Positions 12,551-22,640 of a stretch of 64,000 nt of DNA are shown here, one piece after another. The stretch comes from Lunularia cruciata (lineage: Eukaryota; Streptophyta; Marchantiopsida; Lunulariales; Lunulariaceae), in the NCBI GenBank assembly GCA_948567375.1, contig OX419756.1, positions 1,307,001-1,371,000 of the forward strand, given 5' to 3'. Positions within the stretch are counted from its first letter, which is position 1. The number at the start of each line of letters is the position of its first letter. The notes beneath the pieces were generated by a model. That model was given only the letters and a program-made list of their open reading frames with translations. It had not been told where the DNA came from and did no database searches. Made by a program: the position numbers and the translations under genes.

Positions 12551-13049
12551 ACAATGAAAATGTAAATGGGTAGACCAGACCTAAGTAGAACTTGATTATT
12601 GTAGAGAAAGTAGCAAATGCAATTCAAAATAATTGATGTAAGGTCTAGCTAGGATCCAAGAGCCTACACCCCTGTTTCAATAGGAATGGATAGATCAACT
12701 AGAAGAAAATATAGATTTTGTTGATAGATCTTGCTAGAATTGTCAATCTATAAAGGAAGACTAAAAAACATCTAGTCCAATCAAAAGGCAAAGAAGCCAA
12801 AGTGGAGAAGACCATCTTGTACTTGAGGGAAAAATTATCTCTCATCTTCAATAACATTACTTGGAGAGAAAAGAATCCCTCTTCCATCTCAAGCACATGC
12901 CTCTCCAAGATAAGCTTATCAACAACCATAGAATTAGAGGAAAGAAAAGGTGCCAAGAGTGCAAACTAATAAAAAATACTATAAGTGCCACTTTGACATA
13001 GATCCCAAATTAGGCTCTTAGGGTAGGAGTCAAAAGGGTTAGGTTATGC

Positions 13050-13059
13050 ATATATATAC

Positions 13060-13096
<37 letters not shown>

Positions 13097-13099
13097 TAG
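13050..13099. repeat. TA microsatellite
   Basis: An interrupted (TA)n run of about 50 bases with scattered CA/GT units, lying inside the post-RT region of L1. Confidence 0.9.
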
Positions 13100-13687
13100 T
13101 TTTCAATGTGCCAAGTCCCTTGTTGTACACTTAAAATACATGGTCCAATACTTTCGCCAATAACTCCCATGACTTTCATATCAAGGGCTCTCAAAACATG
13201 ATTTGAAGATTGGAGAAGGAAGAATGTAGGAGGTAAGTTAGATGGTTGATGAGAAAAACTAGAGGAGAGTATACCAAATGCCACCTATGGATCACCTAGT
13301 TGAAGGAAGCCATCCACATGAAGGATATATGAAAGTGTTACAAAATCTTTGAACCTTATTTGCACTCCAATATGTGATACACTTCTCTAAAATTTGGAGG
13401 TGAGGAGGGATATCATGCCTTATAATTTGATACCTTTGACTCTCATGCTTGCAAGATGAAGCTCAAAAGTGAAATGGTCAAAGGCCTATCTAATCTAGTC
13501 CACAAAAGCACAAATATGTGTATTGTTTACCAAAGAGAGAAAGACATGACTACTCATAGTCAAAGTAGTAGAAAAATAGCACAAAATAAGACATGGAAAA
13601 TGTAGGTCCCTCTAGGATCTCCTTGTAAATTGACTAAATAATAGTGATTCATTTCTACAAGAAGCCATGTTGGTGGTAAACAAAAGA

Positions 13688-13743
13688 AGGTTGTTGTATC
13701 CTTTGCAAGTCTAAGGTTAGACTTGCAAAGGATACAACAACCT
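13688..13743. repeat. Perfect 27-bp inverted duplication with 2-base spacer
   Basis: The left arm 13688-13714 (AGGTTGTTG...GTCTAA) is the exact reverse complement of the right arm 13717-13743, separated by GG. The right arm is ordinary L-element sequence: the copy at 24.3 kb has a diverged GACTTGCCAAGGATCCACTG there. The left arm has no counterpart at that site, so it is a local inverted copy that replaced L sequence. Confidence 0.95.
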
Positions 13744-15500
13744 CCCTTAGCTCGTTATAGATGGATGCATGTGAGACATTATTGAAGGCATTTTCATGTA
13801 TATAGAAAAAACCCAATTTTTATGGATATCTAATAGTACTCTAATATCAAGAGATATATCCTCATGATCTCTTGATGAAGCAACATCACATTGATATGGA
13901 CTAAGGTGTTGCTAGAGGTGAGAACCATGTTAAAAAACAACATTAAGGCTAACAAAGGCACAATAAGCCCTCCCCTATAGCAATTGGTCTACTTCTCCTT
14001 ATATCCTTCTTGATTGTAAGAAGTCAATTAACATCTAGTACTTGACTAATTGACATAAGAATATTTCTCCTTGCTCTTGCTACAACCACTTGGAACAACT
14101 CTACAAAACTTAGAAGGAGCAACTACTTAAAATAGATCACAAGACACTCCTAAGTCATGTTGATCAGTCTCCTTCAAGAGAGGCATAGGGCTATGCACTA
14201 TGCATGGGCAATCTATCAATACATAATAACTCTTCAAGCTAATATTAGAAGATATGTAATAGTACTCTCTCATTTGGTAGAAGATGGTAAATATAAGGAG
14301 AAATAGTCTCATAAGTAAAACTAAGCATAGAAAAGGATGTAAGGCTTGTGCTACTCTACTATACTCTCTAGGTTTGACTTGAAATCATACATTATTATAA
14401 CCAAGTAGAATTTGTAGTATGTTATGATTGAAATTGGACTCTTTTTGCAAGGTAGTCAAGCCATAGCTTGGGATCTTCAAAATCAATTACCACCTCTCTC
14501 TAGTACAGCAAAGACACCATCATAAGAGTAAGAGAAATAAGAACCATGCTAACTCATTCAAGGAATCATGTGCCAATTGATCGCATGATAAGCAAAAAGG
14601 CTTTTCTCACCTCATCATGAAGTGCACAAAGAAACCTATAGAATAAGCATGGGCATGGAAACTAGTCTCAAATAAATCTAGAATATGATACACTCATGAT
14701 GCTAAGCACTCACATGTCTCCATTTATAGACTTGAAATAGTCAACAAGGGAGTTAATATAATCAGTATAATCTCTTATGTCAATGATGTCTATGTGGTTC
14801 CTCATCTCATGTGTGTATCCCAAGTGGCACCATCACAATTACAAACTTGTACATTTTTCCCAAAATTTATTACCCCTTGTGAGATAAATCATTTATAATA
14901 CACTTAACATTGTGTATCTCAAGCCCTTCTAGCAGCTCCACATGGGAAGTGAAGCCATATCTGGTACAAAAATTGGATAGTAATATGAGGTGTTCCATCT
15001 TACTCACATCCTACTTCACATGAGTGATGTTAATTCTCCAAGCCCTAAAACCTATAAAAACTCATAACTTCTATTTATTACTTACAAGTTTCAAATTAAC
15101 CTAAAAACTAAAATATGAAAAAAAAAAGATTAGAAAAATTAGCAAATCAACCATAATAACAAAAGTTTCTCCATCTTCTATGTCTCAATACCTAAAAAAT
15201 TTTCTCCATCTTTTCTAATTTGTGTTCTCTAAATCCTAAAAAAAATAAAAATTCATAACTTCTATTTCTTATTTCCATATGTTCAAACAAAATTTTAAAT
15301 AGAACTAGTGTATGAATAATAGAAAAAAGAAACAAAGTACTAAACTATCAGTCTTATACCAAAGTAATTCTCAAAAGACTAAAAATTATAATCTATACAT
15401 ATCTTCCTAAAACCTTCTCTATAATCTTTAATCTAAGTGCTATAGAACAAAAATTAGAAAAGAGAAAGAATCACTTATTTACTTGTATCTATAAATTTAT

Positions 15501-16069
15501 GTATTATCATAACTCAAGAACTAAGAAATTCTCTTGCATCTTGGCTCTCTCCCTCTTTTGTGGATCCCATGCATCACCAACCAAGGCTCAAAGCCTTCTA
15601 ATTAAGGTTCCCGTTCAATTCACTCCCATTCTTATCTCATTCATTTCCAGTAAATTCCTACAATATCTAGTTGAACATGATTATTTCCAATTGTAAACAT
15701 CAGATGAGTTTATTTAGTAACAAAGAAAAGCTTGCTTTCCTATCTCAAAATTCTCATTTGGTACCCATGCCATGCATGTAGAAATGAGTGAACTAATTCA
15801 AAAGTTTCAAGAGCATGAGAAGCTAGTTGGTTGGGTGAGATTGCTAAACTTTTGCATTGTACTTGCTAAACTCAATTCATAATAAATATTCACTGATCCA
15901 ACATATGCATAGATGTTCACCCATGTTTCTAGAGATCTATAAGTATTCATATTTTTCCACTCTAACACCATGCCTTTAAACCTCACCTTGAGTGATTATA
16001 CAAGCAATCTACAACAACTAAGATTACTGGTATAATCACTCAAGATGTAGATTAGATATTGATATTATT
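15501..16069. other. AT-rich spacer
   Basis: Nothing is recognised. A 65-codon open stretch at 15499-15696 (+) has no known features and lies where the 5' region of L1 fades out. Confidence 0.3.
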
Positions 16070-16165
16070 GGGCTTTACCTCATTTTACCTCTCATTTTTT
16101 ATTCTTATATGGCTTGATGGGTCTTCCCATTCTTATTATTATCCTATGCAGTCACATGTGTCTTT
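16070..16165 (+). repeat. L-family 3' tail, copy T2
   Basis: It carries GGGCTTTACCTCATTTTACCT, then GGCTTGATGGGTCTTCCCATT (hairpin shortened by one base) and an altered GCGGTCGCC (GCAGTCACA). It precedes the coding remnant at 16260, in the same orientation. Confidence 0.65.
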
Positions 16166-16259
16166 GATTATATTGGCAAGTAAGGTATCTTTTGGCATGT
16201 AAAATTGTTTACTTCAAGCCTAACCAAAGTGGGTCAAGACACTAATAGGACACCAAACC

Positions 16260-16849
16260 ATACCCAAAAGACAATTCTACACTGGATGCAGCAGTGGTCC
16301 ATATGACACGATGTCCTGAAGGAGGATAGCTATCCATGATGCTATCAGGGATATAATGTTTGCTATGGCATGAGAGAGTACATACCTTGCTTGGAGGGAG
16401 CATTCATATTCTTTGCAGAGACAACATGTGTCATAATAGACCTATCCTTGGTCCAAGACAATCAGGTGACAATGGCGGATGTTGTGATTATAGATCCTAC
16501 GCATGATGCAATTTCAGAGGGAGTGATTACTCATCCTCCTAGATGGGCGGTGAGTGGAGCAGCAGCACGCAAGGTCTCCGTGTATAGTGAGGTCACGTCT
16601 TTGTTTCTCTAGCCCTGGAATTATATGGAGCAATGGACATGGCATTCAACACATTTGTCAAGGAGTGCACGAGGGATTATCATATTAGATGCCAAGAGGT
16701 ACCACTCTCACTCTCATATTTTGCATACTTTAGATAGTGTCTGTCCATTACTCTACAAAGAACATTGGTAGGTGTAATCCGTAGGAAAGCAATCACTCTA
16801 GATGATGCTTACTTGAATGCTCAAGTAGTGTTTAGACCTTACAACTTGC
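16260..16849 (+). pseudogene. L-family retroelement, 5'-truncated C-terminal fragment
   Basis: This is the C-terminal part of the L polyprotein. Reading + from about 16276: STLDAAVVHMTRCPEGG (second half of the CxC-x9-H-x3-C knuckle), then AIHDAIRDIMFAMARES. A stop (TAA) lies before IDLSLVQDNQVTMADVVIID, which keeps the D-x12-D spacing of the endonuclease-like motif (16442-16485). RWAVSGAAARKVSVY follows, then frameshifted LALELYGAMDTAF-like sequence to about 16710 and the end near 16800. RT motifs are absent. This looks like a typical 5' truncation of a non-LTR insertion. The tail follows directly. Confidence 0.75.
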
Positions 16850-17060
16850 ATAGCTAGGATATCTTAGATACAAAAGGGCAGATTTCTCATATTGAGGGGA
16901 GCCTAGCCCCATTTTACCTCTTGGTCTCTCCCTTGTAAAGCTTGATGGTGCCTTCTCATCCTTCTTGTGTTTTATGTGGTTGCCTTCTCTCTCTATGAAG
17001 ACACTTTAACACTTGATTGGGTCTCCGCATCCTTCTTGTTATCCTACGTGGTCTCCATTT
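16850..17060 (+). repeat. L-family 3' tail, copy T3 with a second partial tail
   Basis: ACTTGCATAGCTAGGATATC, TAGCCCCATTTTACCTCTTG and a mutated hairpin (GATGGTGCCTTCTCATCC) run to about 17000. A second partial tail (GATTGGGTCTCCGCATCCTTC, then CTACGTGGTCTCC) follows at about 17015-17055. Confidence 0.7.
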
Positions 17061-17248
17061 TTGAAGATAGTTTTGCCTGATTTTGGACTGACAAATTTTG
17101 TTCTCAACAAAATATGCAATTGATCACATACAATACAAAGAGTGACCTTACACTTGCGGAGCGTTTAAGCTTCCTATAAGAGTAAATGATGCCAATGCTA
17201 AACCCAAATGAAAACCAGCATACATGTCCACCAACCACAGAGTATTAT

Positions 17249-17989
17249 TGTAGTACTCCAAGGAAAAGAGAAGAGAGAAAAAACAGATTTCACACTCAAA
17301 CATTCGATGCCCCAAAGGAGCACCTTCTTTTATTATATAGACAAAGAGGATCTCCTCCAAGGAAGCTCCACCATAGGATTAGGGACACAGATAGGTGACA
17401 TGTCAGCAAGCTCCACCCTTGGATTACTTACTTGGATGGGTGACATGTCTGGTCTAGGTCCTATCTGGTTGGTCAAACAAGCTTTGACCAAAGGGAATCT
17501 TTTAGGGAATCTTCTTGTAGGAATCTCAGAATCACGTGAGTAAGGTACCATTGGAAAGCTCTCGATGAGACAAAGCAGGGGGGAGGGGAAGGCCAGCCTT
17601 TCCTCTGTTGGGGAGGGGGAATCTGCACATTTTTGAGGCCTAATTCATCCGTTTAGGCCTCCGAAATTGCCTTCAAAGATTTCAGGCATATTTTGGTTCC
17701 TACTCTATTAGTAGAAGTCCCCTTTTGGTGATACCTCTTTCTGATCTGTTTAGTCCATCATGTGTAACATCCTTCCAGATGTTACTAAACCAATTCTCAC
17801 CTTTAAATCATATGTCTAGCTATTGGTTCTAAGGTTCTCAAGTCTATTTTGGTTTCTGCCCTATTAGTAGAAGTACTCTTTTAGTGATACTTCTATCTTA
17901 TCTATTTTGACCATCATGTATAACATCATTCTAGATGTTACCAAACCAAATTTCACATCTAGATCATATGGCTAGCTCTTGGTATTACA
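17249..17989 (-). repeat. Solo LTR of chromovirus family B with perfect target duplication
   Basis: The sequence runs from TGTAGTACTCCAAGG to GGTATTACA (741 bp) and is flanked by ATTAT at 17244-17248 and 17990-17994, a perfect five-base target-site duplication. No internal region remains. This is solo-LTR formation by recombination between the two LTRs of a former element. It contains the two ~155-bp internal direct repeats typical of the family (near 17700 and 17855). Confidence 0.92.
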
Positions 17990-18655
17990 ATTATTCCCTT
18001 GTGTTCTATACAAAAAGGAGAGAACACAGTAGGAAACACAAGATTTGAGCTCTTTTCAAGGAAATATAAGGGAGGTCTAATGATAAGGGGAATCTTTATT
18101 TGGATCTTGTTAGCAAGAATGCCCTTTAGTGGAAGCACTAGAAACTAGTTTGATGCTAAGGCTCTTCACAAGCAACCTTGGGTTAACAAAATATAGGTAA
18201 ATGATAGATACTTAGCATATATGTTAAGAGCTCAAGAGTAAGTATTTACATTATGCAAACAACTCTCACCATTTATTATGGTCTAGGAATAGCTCCATAG
18301 GTATGAAATGCTGTTTTTATACTACCAATACAAAAGCTTATGGGACCATTCATTCTCTCACAACTCAGACATCAACGTTTTCAAGACCAATTATGAAAAG
18401 TACTTTTCTCTAATTATTTACTTTTACTTAAGTAACACAATCTCACATCATTTCCTTGCTATGTATGCATTGGACATCCTATCTATGATGGATTTTATGA
18501 AGAGTTTTCCAGCAAAGATTACCATGTAAGAGTGTTTGCATCTAGAAAGAGGACATATACCCTTTCCGACTATCTCCCTCTCCAAGTTTAAGTATATAGT
18601 AGATTAGGATCAAATTTAAAGTCCATCAGTTGGTAAGGTATAGTGTCATCCATGC
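17990..18655. other. Spacer, no gene seen
   Basis: No recognised element. A 73-codon open stretch at 18308-18529 (+) lacks any domain and is probably chance. Confidence 0.3.
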
Positions 18656-19485
18656 ATTAGACATTCCGACTTGCACCAGCCACCTTCTTTATAGCGATGA
18701 AGTTTTGCTTCGGTTTGGTTCACCCATTTGTATCTTCATTACTCACTTGTGAGTGTGGTTCTACACTAGATGTAACAACAGTCATATGATATGTGTCCTT
18801 TAGGAGGACAAAAGATAGCTACCCATGATGCCATTAGGGATATAATGTTTGCTATGGCAAGAGAGTGTGGATATCTTGCTTGGAGTGACCGTTCGTATGC
18901 TTTATAGATGACACATGTCAGGGAAAACTTATACTTGGTTGGAGATGATCAAGTGTTAGTAGCGGATTTTGTGGTTACAGATCCTACTTGTGATGCAATT
19001 TAGGAGGGAGTGATTACTCATCCCCGTGGATGGCCAACATGGAGCAATAGCACACAAGGTCTCCCAGTATATGGGTATACAACAAGGTCACTTTTTTGTT
19101 CCTCTAGCCTTGGAGTTATATTGAGCAATGGACACTATGTCCGATATATTTTTCAGAGAGTGCATGAGAGCTTATCGTATTAGATGTCAAGGGGTATCAT
19201 TCTCACTCTCATACTTCATAGTATCTTTTAGACAACATGTATCCATTGCTCTATAGAGAGCATTGGCTAGTGCAATCCATAGGAGAACAATCACACTAGG
19301 TGATGTTTCAGTAGTTTGTAGACCTTAAGACTTGCATAGCTTGGATATCTTAGGTGCAGTAGGCAGATTTCTCATATCAATACTATTGGGCTTAGCCCTA
19401 TTTTACCTCTTTGGTCTCACTCTTATATGGCTTGAGGGGGTCTTCCCATCCTTCCCGTTTTCTACAGTCACCCTTCTTAGTTGGT
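18656..19485 (+). pseudogene. L-family retroelement, C-terminal fragment with tail T4
   Basis: Reading + in several frames: the CEC knuckle region TCECGSTLD-like (about 18760-18830, out of frame), then MPLGI/AIRDIMFAMAREC (18830-18870) and LYLVGDDQVLVADFVVTD (about 18925-18985). The first Asp of the D-x12-D pair has become Asn. HFFVPLALELY (around 19090) and SLSYF..SFRQHVSIALYRAL (19210-19270) follow, then the tail ACTTGCATAGCTTGGATATC (19330) to GGGGTCTTCCCATCC and CTACAGTCACCC (19480). The reading is broken by at least four stops. No RT part is present. Confidence 0.75.
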
Positions 19486-19984
19486 AAGGTGCCATCAAGT
19501 ACAAGATGGACTAGAGATGACTTTGGCCTAAATTTATTCCGGCTAGGTCCCCAAGCCTAAGAAACTCTCCTGACATATGGGTTTGTCTGGATTTACCAGA
19601 CTGAATTTACAAGGGGTCCTCAGTAGAGAAACTTATTTTTTGACAACTTCTTGTCAACTTCTTGGCAATTTCTTGTCAATGCCCTTTGGAAGTGTATCGA
19701 ACTCGAGGGTTGACAGCGATCGTTGCATGTAAGAGTCTATATGCTCTCTGCTCCATTGTGTACATCGTTGAGCTTAGTCCCACTTTGCTTCTCATTTCAT
19801 GTTCCCTATTAGAGTTGGATGGGGTCTTCGAATGCTTTATTTATGTCACATGGAGCATTGGAAAGTAATCATATTAGGTGACGTTTTTTTCAGATGGTCT
19901 GGTAGTTTGTAGATCGTTCCAATAGTTTATAAACTATATGACTTGGATAGTCAAATATCGTAGTTGTTGTAGAGTAGATTCTTT

Positions 19985-20110
19985 TTACAGATATATTAAG
20001 GCTTAATTCCACTTGTACGGTTTGATGGGTTTTCCATCTCGTGTTTTAGCACGCGGTCGCTTTTTCTCGTGGCGCAGTGTTTTCAGAAACTTTCCCATTT
20101 GCAATCGACA
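19985..20110 (+). repeat. L-family 3' tail, isolated copy T5
   Basis: TTGTACGGTTTGATGGG, TTTTCCATCTCG and ACGCGGTCGCTTTTTCTCG match the tail consensus. Similarity to T1 seems to extend about 45 bases past CGCGGTCGC (CCCATTTGCAATCGA against GCCATTTACGATCGT), suggesting that the true 3' end lies beyond the hairpin. Confidence 0.6.
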
Positions 20111-20247
20111 CCAGTTGCAGGGGTCATCTACATCAGCCAATATCGTCCCGCTCGGCTTAACAGATATTCAATCTAAATATAAAATAACCTTACTGAGTAG
20201 ACTTAGAGGCTGCGATCTGGTCGACTTTGGCCCGAAAGGCTTTAGCC

Positions 20248-20298
20248 TTTTGTTTTGTCGGACAGTATTTTAATATTGTGGTGTCCGACAAAACAAAA
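20248..20298. repeat. 17-bp perfect inverted repeat with 17-nt loop
   Basis: The left arm TTTTGTTTTGTCGGACA (20248-20264) is the exact reverse complement of TGTCCGACAAAACAAAA (20282-20298), separated by an AT-rich loop. It lies in CpG-rich DNA outside any recognised element. It could be a small foldback element, a terminator-like hairpin or the junction of two terminal inverted repeats. Confidence 0.9.
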
Positions 20299-21588
20299 TC
20301 CCCTTGCCGAGGGAGGTCTTGGATGTCGAGACATTGTCTCGTCTAAGCGGCCCGCTATTTAGAGCCATCGCTTGTTCTCCTTTTATGAAACTTGTTACTC
20401 GAATCATGCGTGCAGTGCATAGCCACTTGGCAACAGCGCGGTATTGGAAGTAAAAGCTGGACACACATCAAGCCCGATATCTGAACATGTCGGCTGAATG
20501 TACCAATCACGCAGAGGACTGTTTTGTCCGCAACATAAAAGGTGACATGTCCGCAAGATACACGTGTACAGGCTTGCCAACTTGAGGCGCGTTCCAGATC
20601 AACTGTAAAATCCAAAGGAAGCTCCACAATTTGAGTGGACCCCAATACGACGGTAAAGCATTCACAGTTCTAGCGGTTCTCTCCTGGTCCTGTTACTCTG
20701 CATTTCACCTCAGTTCTCGGTTGTGCAAACTTGCCGGACCAGTGGGGGATTCAAATGGGAAATTTGGTTTCTTATGGAACCTGAACCATTGCCCGTACGA
20801 TTTCTGTTCGTATGTGATAAAAAAGAATTCTAAAACAAATGAACAGCACGTAAAAGTTTTTACAGTCCAAGATTCAATTCTAAGAAAGACTTTCGATTTC
20901 AATAGCGTTGAGATAGAATTGAGATAGTCTAGATTTTTTACGTTACATTAACTAAAGATAATTATAATAAAATATATTATCTGATGCATGGAAGAATATT
21001 AATTTTCCACGTTTTCATTCATCATTCTATTTAAATTTACATACCATTTATAGACCTCAACCTACCACAACATATCATGGATTATCTTCCTCCTGACTCG
21101 TAGGATTTCCTACGGGCGTGGTCCGGGTACTATAAAACTTCCAACTTACTCTTGTCACAGCGACCGTAAATTCTTTCCTCGTTGGCCAGAAAAGAAAATA
21201 GGTTTTTCTTAACGAGCCCAAAAACCCCTCGTTTAGTTCCCCCATGCCACGCACATGGGTCGTGTCGAAGTTCGAAAGGAAAGAAGGTGAACAATCCAAT
21301 ATCATGGTATAGTAGTAAAGCAGGTTGCGGCAAGTTCGCGAAGTGCGGTCGCCTGTGTTTTGAAGAAAACGCGTTGAGACTCGTCCCGTGGGGCCAACTT
21401 ATTCCGGTTCCGATTTATAGTTAGGGGTGACATGTATGTATGCTGTTTAGTATGTTGTATTTGTAAAGGAGTTTATACGGAGAGCAGGTATGTTTAGAGG
21501 TTTTATTGGGCCAGAAATGAGGGATTGAAGACGATATCTTACATCGGACATGGATGTTACTCGGGTAGTTAATGTCATTACCGGTACA
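20299..21588. other. CpG-rich spacer, no recognised gene
   Basis: This contains several 60-100 codon open stretches on both strands (for example 20355-20645 minus, 20631-20927 plus, 21182-21424 plus). None shows a recognisable domain and they overlap each other, so none is called. The CpG content is high compared with neighbouring repeats. Confidence 0.3.
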
Positions 21589-21797
21589 AATCCACGTTAC
21601 GAGGACATGCATCAAATCAATTTGGGATATCTCCCTAATATCATATGGGTACCCCTAAAATGTTAAGGTATCGATTTTCAGGGAAGGGGGAACATTTTAC
21701 GGATGAGAATTCCATAACCGAAAGGTTACTCGTTACCTTTTACGAGTTTTTCTACAAGTACAAATCTACGTTACGTACATATATATCAAATCAAAAT

Positions 21798-21877
<80 letters not shown>

Positions 21878-21996
21878 CATGGAGATAACGCTTATGGGTA
21901 CCCATCAGATATTAGACTTTCATTTTAAAGTGAAACGTGAACCATTTCGCGGGTAAAGATCTCGTAGGCGAAAAAGTTACGGGTAATTTTTTACAG
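21589..21996 (+). repeat. Two diverged tandem units, the second expanded by a TA microsatellite
   Basis: Unit 1 (about 21589-21758) and unit 2 (about 21759-21996) share TACAAATCYACGTTACG, ATCAAATCAA, TATGGGTACCC and GTTACKSGTWAYYTTTTACR-type words in the same order. Unit 2 carries about 74 bases of uninterrupted (TA)n at 21799-21872. A partial earlier unit (GTTACTCGGGTAGTTAATG near 21555) suggests a longer array once existed. The full reach of the satellite outside 21.5-22.0 kb is unclear. Confidence 0.7.
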
Positions 21997-22489
21997 GGTC
22001 TTGGCGTTTTACGAATATGACCCTTTGTTGGTTAAAAATGAACCTCAAGGCTCATGCACTACCCCTAATTCTATAATTGAAATCCCCAACTTAACCCGAT
22101 TGGAACTCGGGCGCTCCCGATACATACTCAACAAGATGTAAACATGCGAACAAAAAATCCTCATGCTTCATTGAAACTTTGTAATGTGATCATACTATAG
22201 CATGTGCTTATATACATTGTAGATTCACCGTATGAGGTTGCCATAGTATTAAATTGTACACTCTTTTATTACAAATCTTTTTGGTTTCAAGTAAAAACAA
22301 AGAGAAACTGTAAATCCACCTCACCCTTCCTATTCTAACACTTCCAGCCCATCAGGTTGGTTAATTGTGTGAAATTGATCGTTGTTGTGATATGGTCATA
22401 GGATTTCTATTTCATATTCTAACATTGTGGCCAAGTTCATAACATAGCAAGAAAAAGAGAACCCTATCTCATAGAACACAAGAACGATG
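21997..22489. other. AT-rich spacer
   Basis: No feature recognised between the tandem units and the 3' tail of the L2 retroelement. Confidence 0.3.
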
Positions 22490-22640
22490 GGAAGAGCACA
22501 TCAAACCTTACAAGGGAGAGAGCAAATAGGTAGAATAGGGCTAGGCCCCAATAGTATCGATATGAGAGATCTACCCTACCGCACCTAAGATATCTGAGCT
22601 ATGCAAGACGTAAGGTCTACAAACTACTAGAGCATCCATA
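22490..22640 (-). repeat. L2 3' tail, copy T6
   Basis: On the minus strand: CTTGCATAGCTCAGATATCT, GGTGCGGTAGGGTAGATCTC, TTGGGGCCTAGCCC, CTCTCCCTTGTAAGG and GATGTGCTCTTCCCATCG (hairpin with a lengthened loop). It is joined directly to L2 coding sequence, which establishes that the tail belongs to the L family. Confidence 0.8.

Larger units (their letters stand above)
11655..15500 (-). pseudogene. L-family non-LTR retroelement, copy L1 (RT pseudogene), interrupted by solo LTR B
   Basis: This is a decayed minus-strand copy of the L reverse transcriptase element, aligning by eye with the copy at 22.5-36.4 kb over its whole length. The 3'-most part (11670-11808) keeps the end of the knuckle and the following IATYDTIKDIVSAIAQESG. 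A solo family B LTR (11809-12550) splits it. Beyond that, 12551-13300 matches the post-RT domain (for example VLEMEEGFFSLQ and ALDMKVMGVIGE), 13300-14120 the RT palm and fingers, and 14120-15500 the 5' region. Stops and frameshifts are numerous and CpGs are nearly gone. The 3' tail is missing: homology stops near 11655. A perfect 27-bp inverted duplication sits inside the palm region at 13688-13743. Confidence 0.7.

Noticed and set aside
21645-21956. 103-codon plus ORF containing a long run of IYIYIY
   Set aside because: It is the translation of the TA microsatellite and not a protein.
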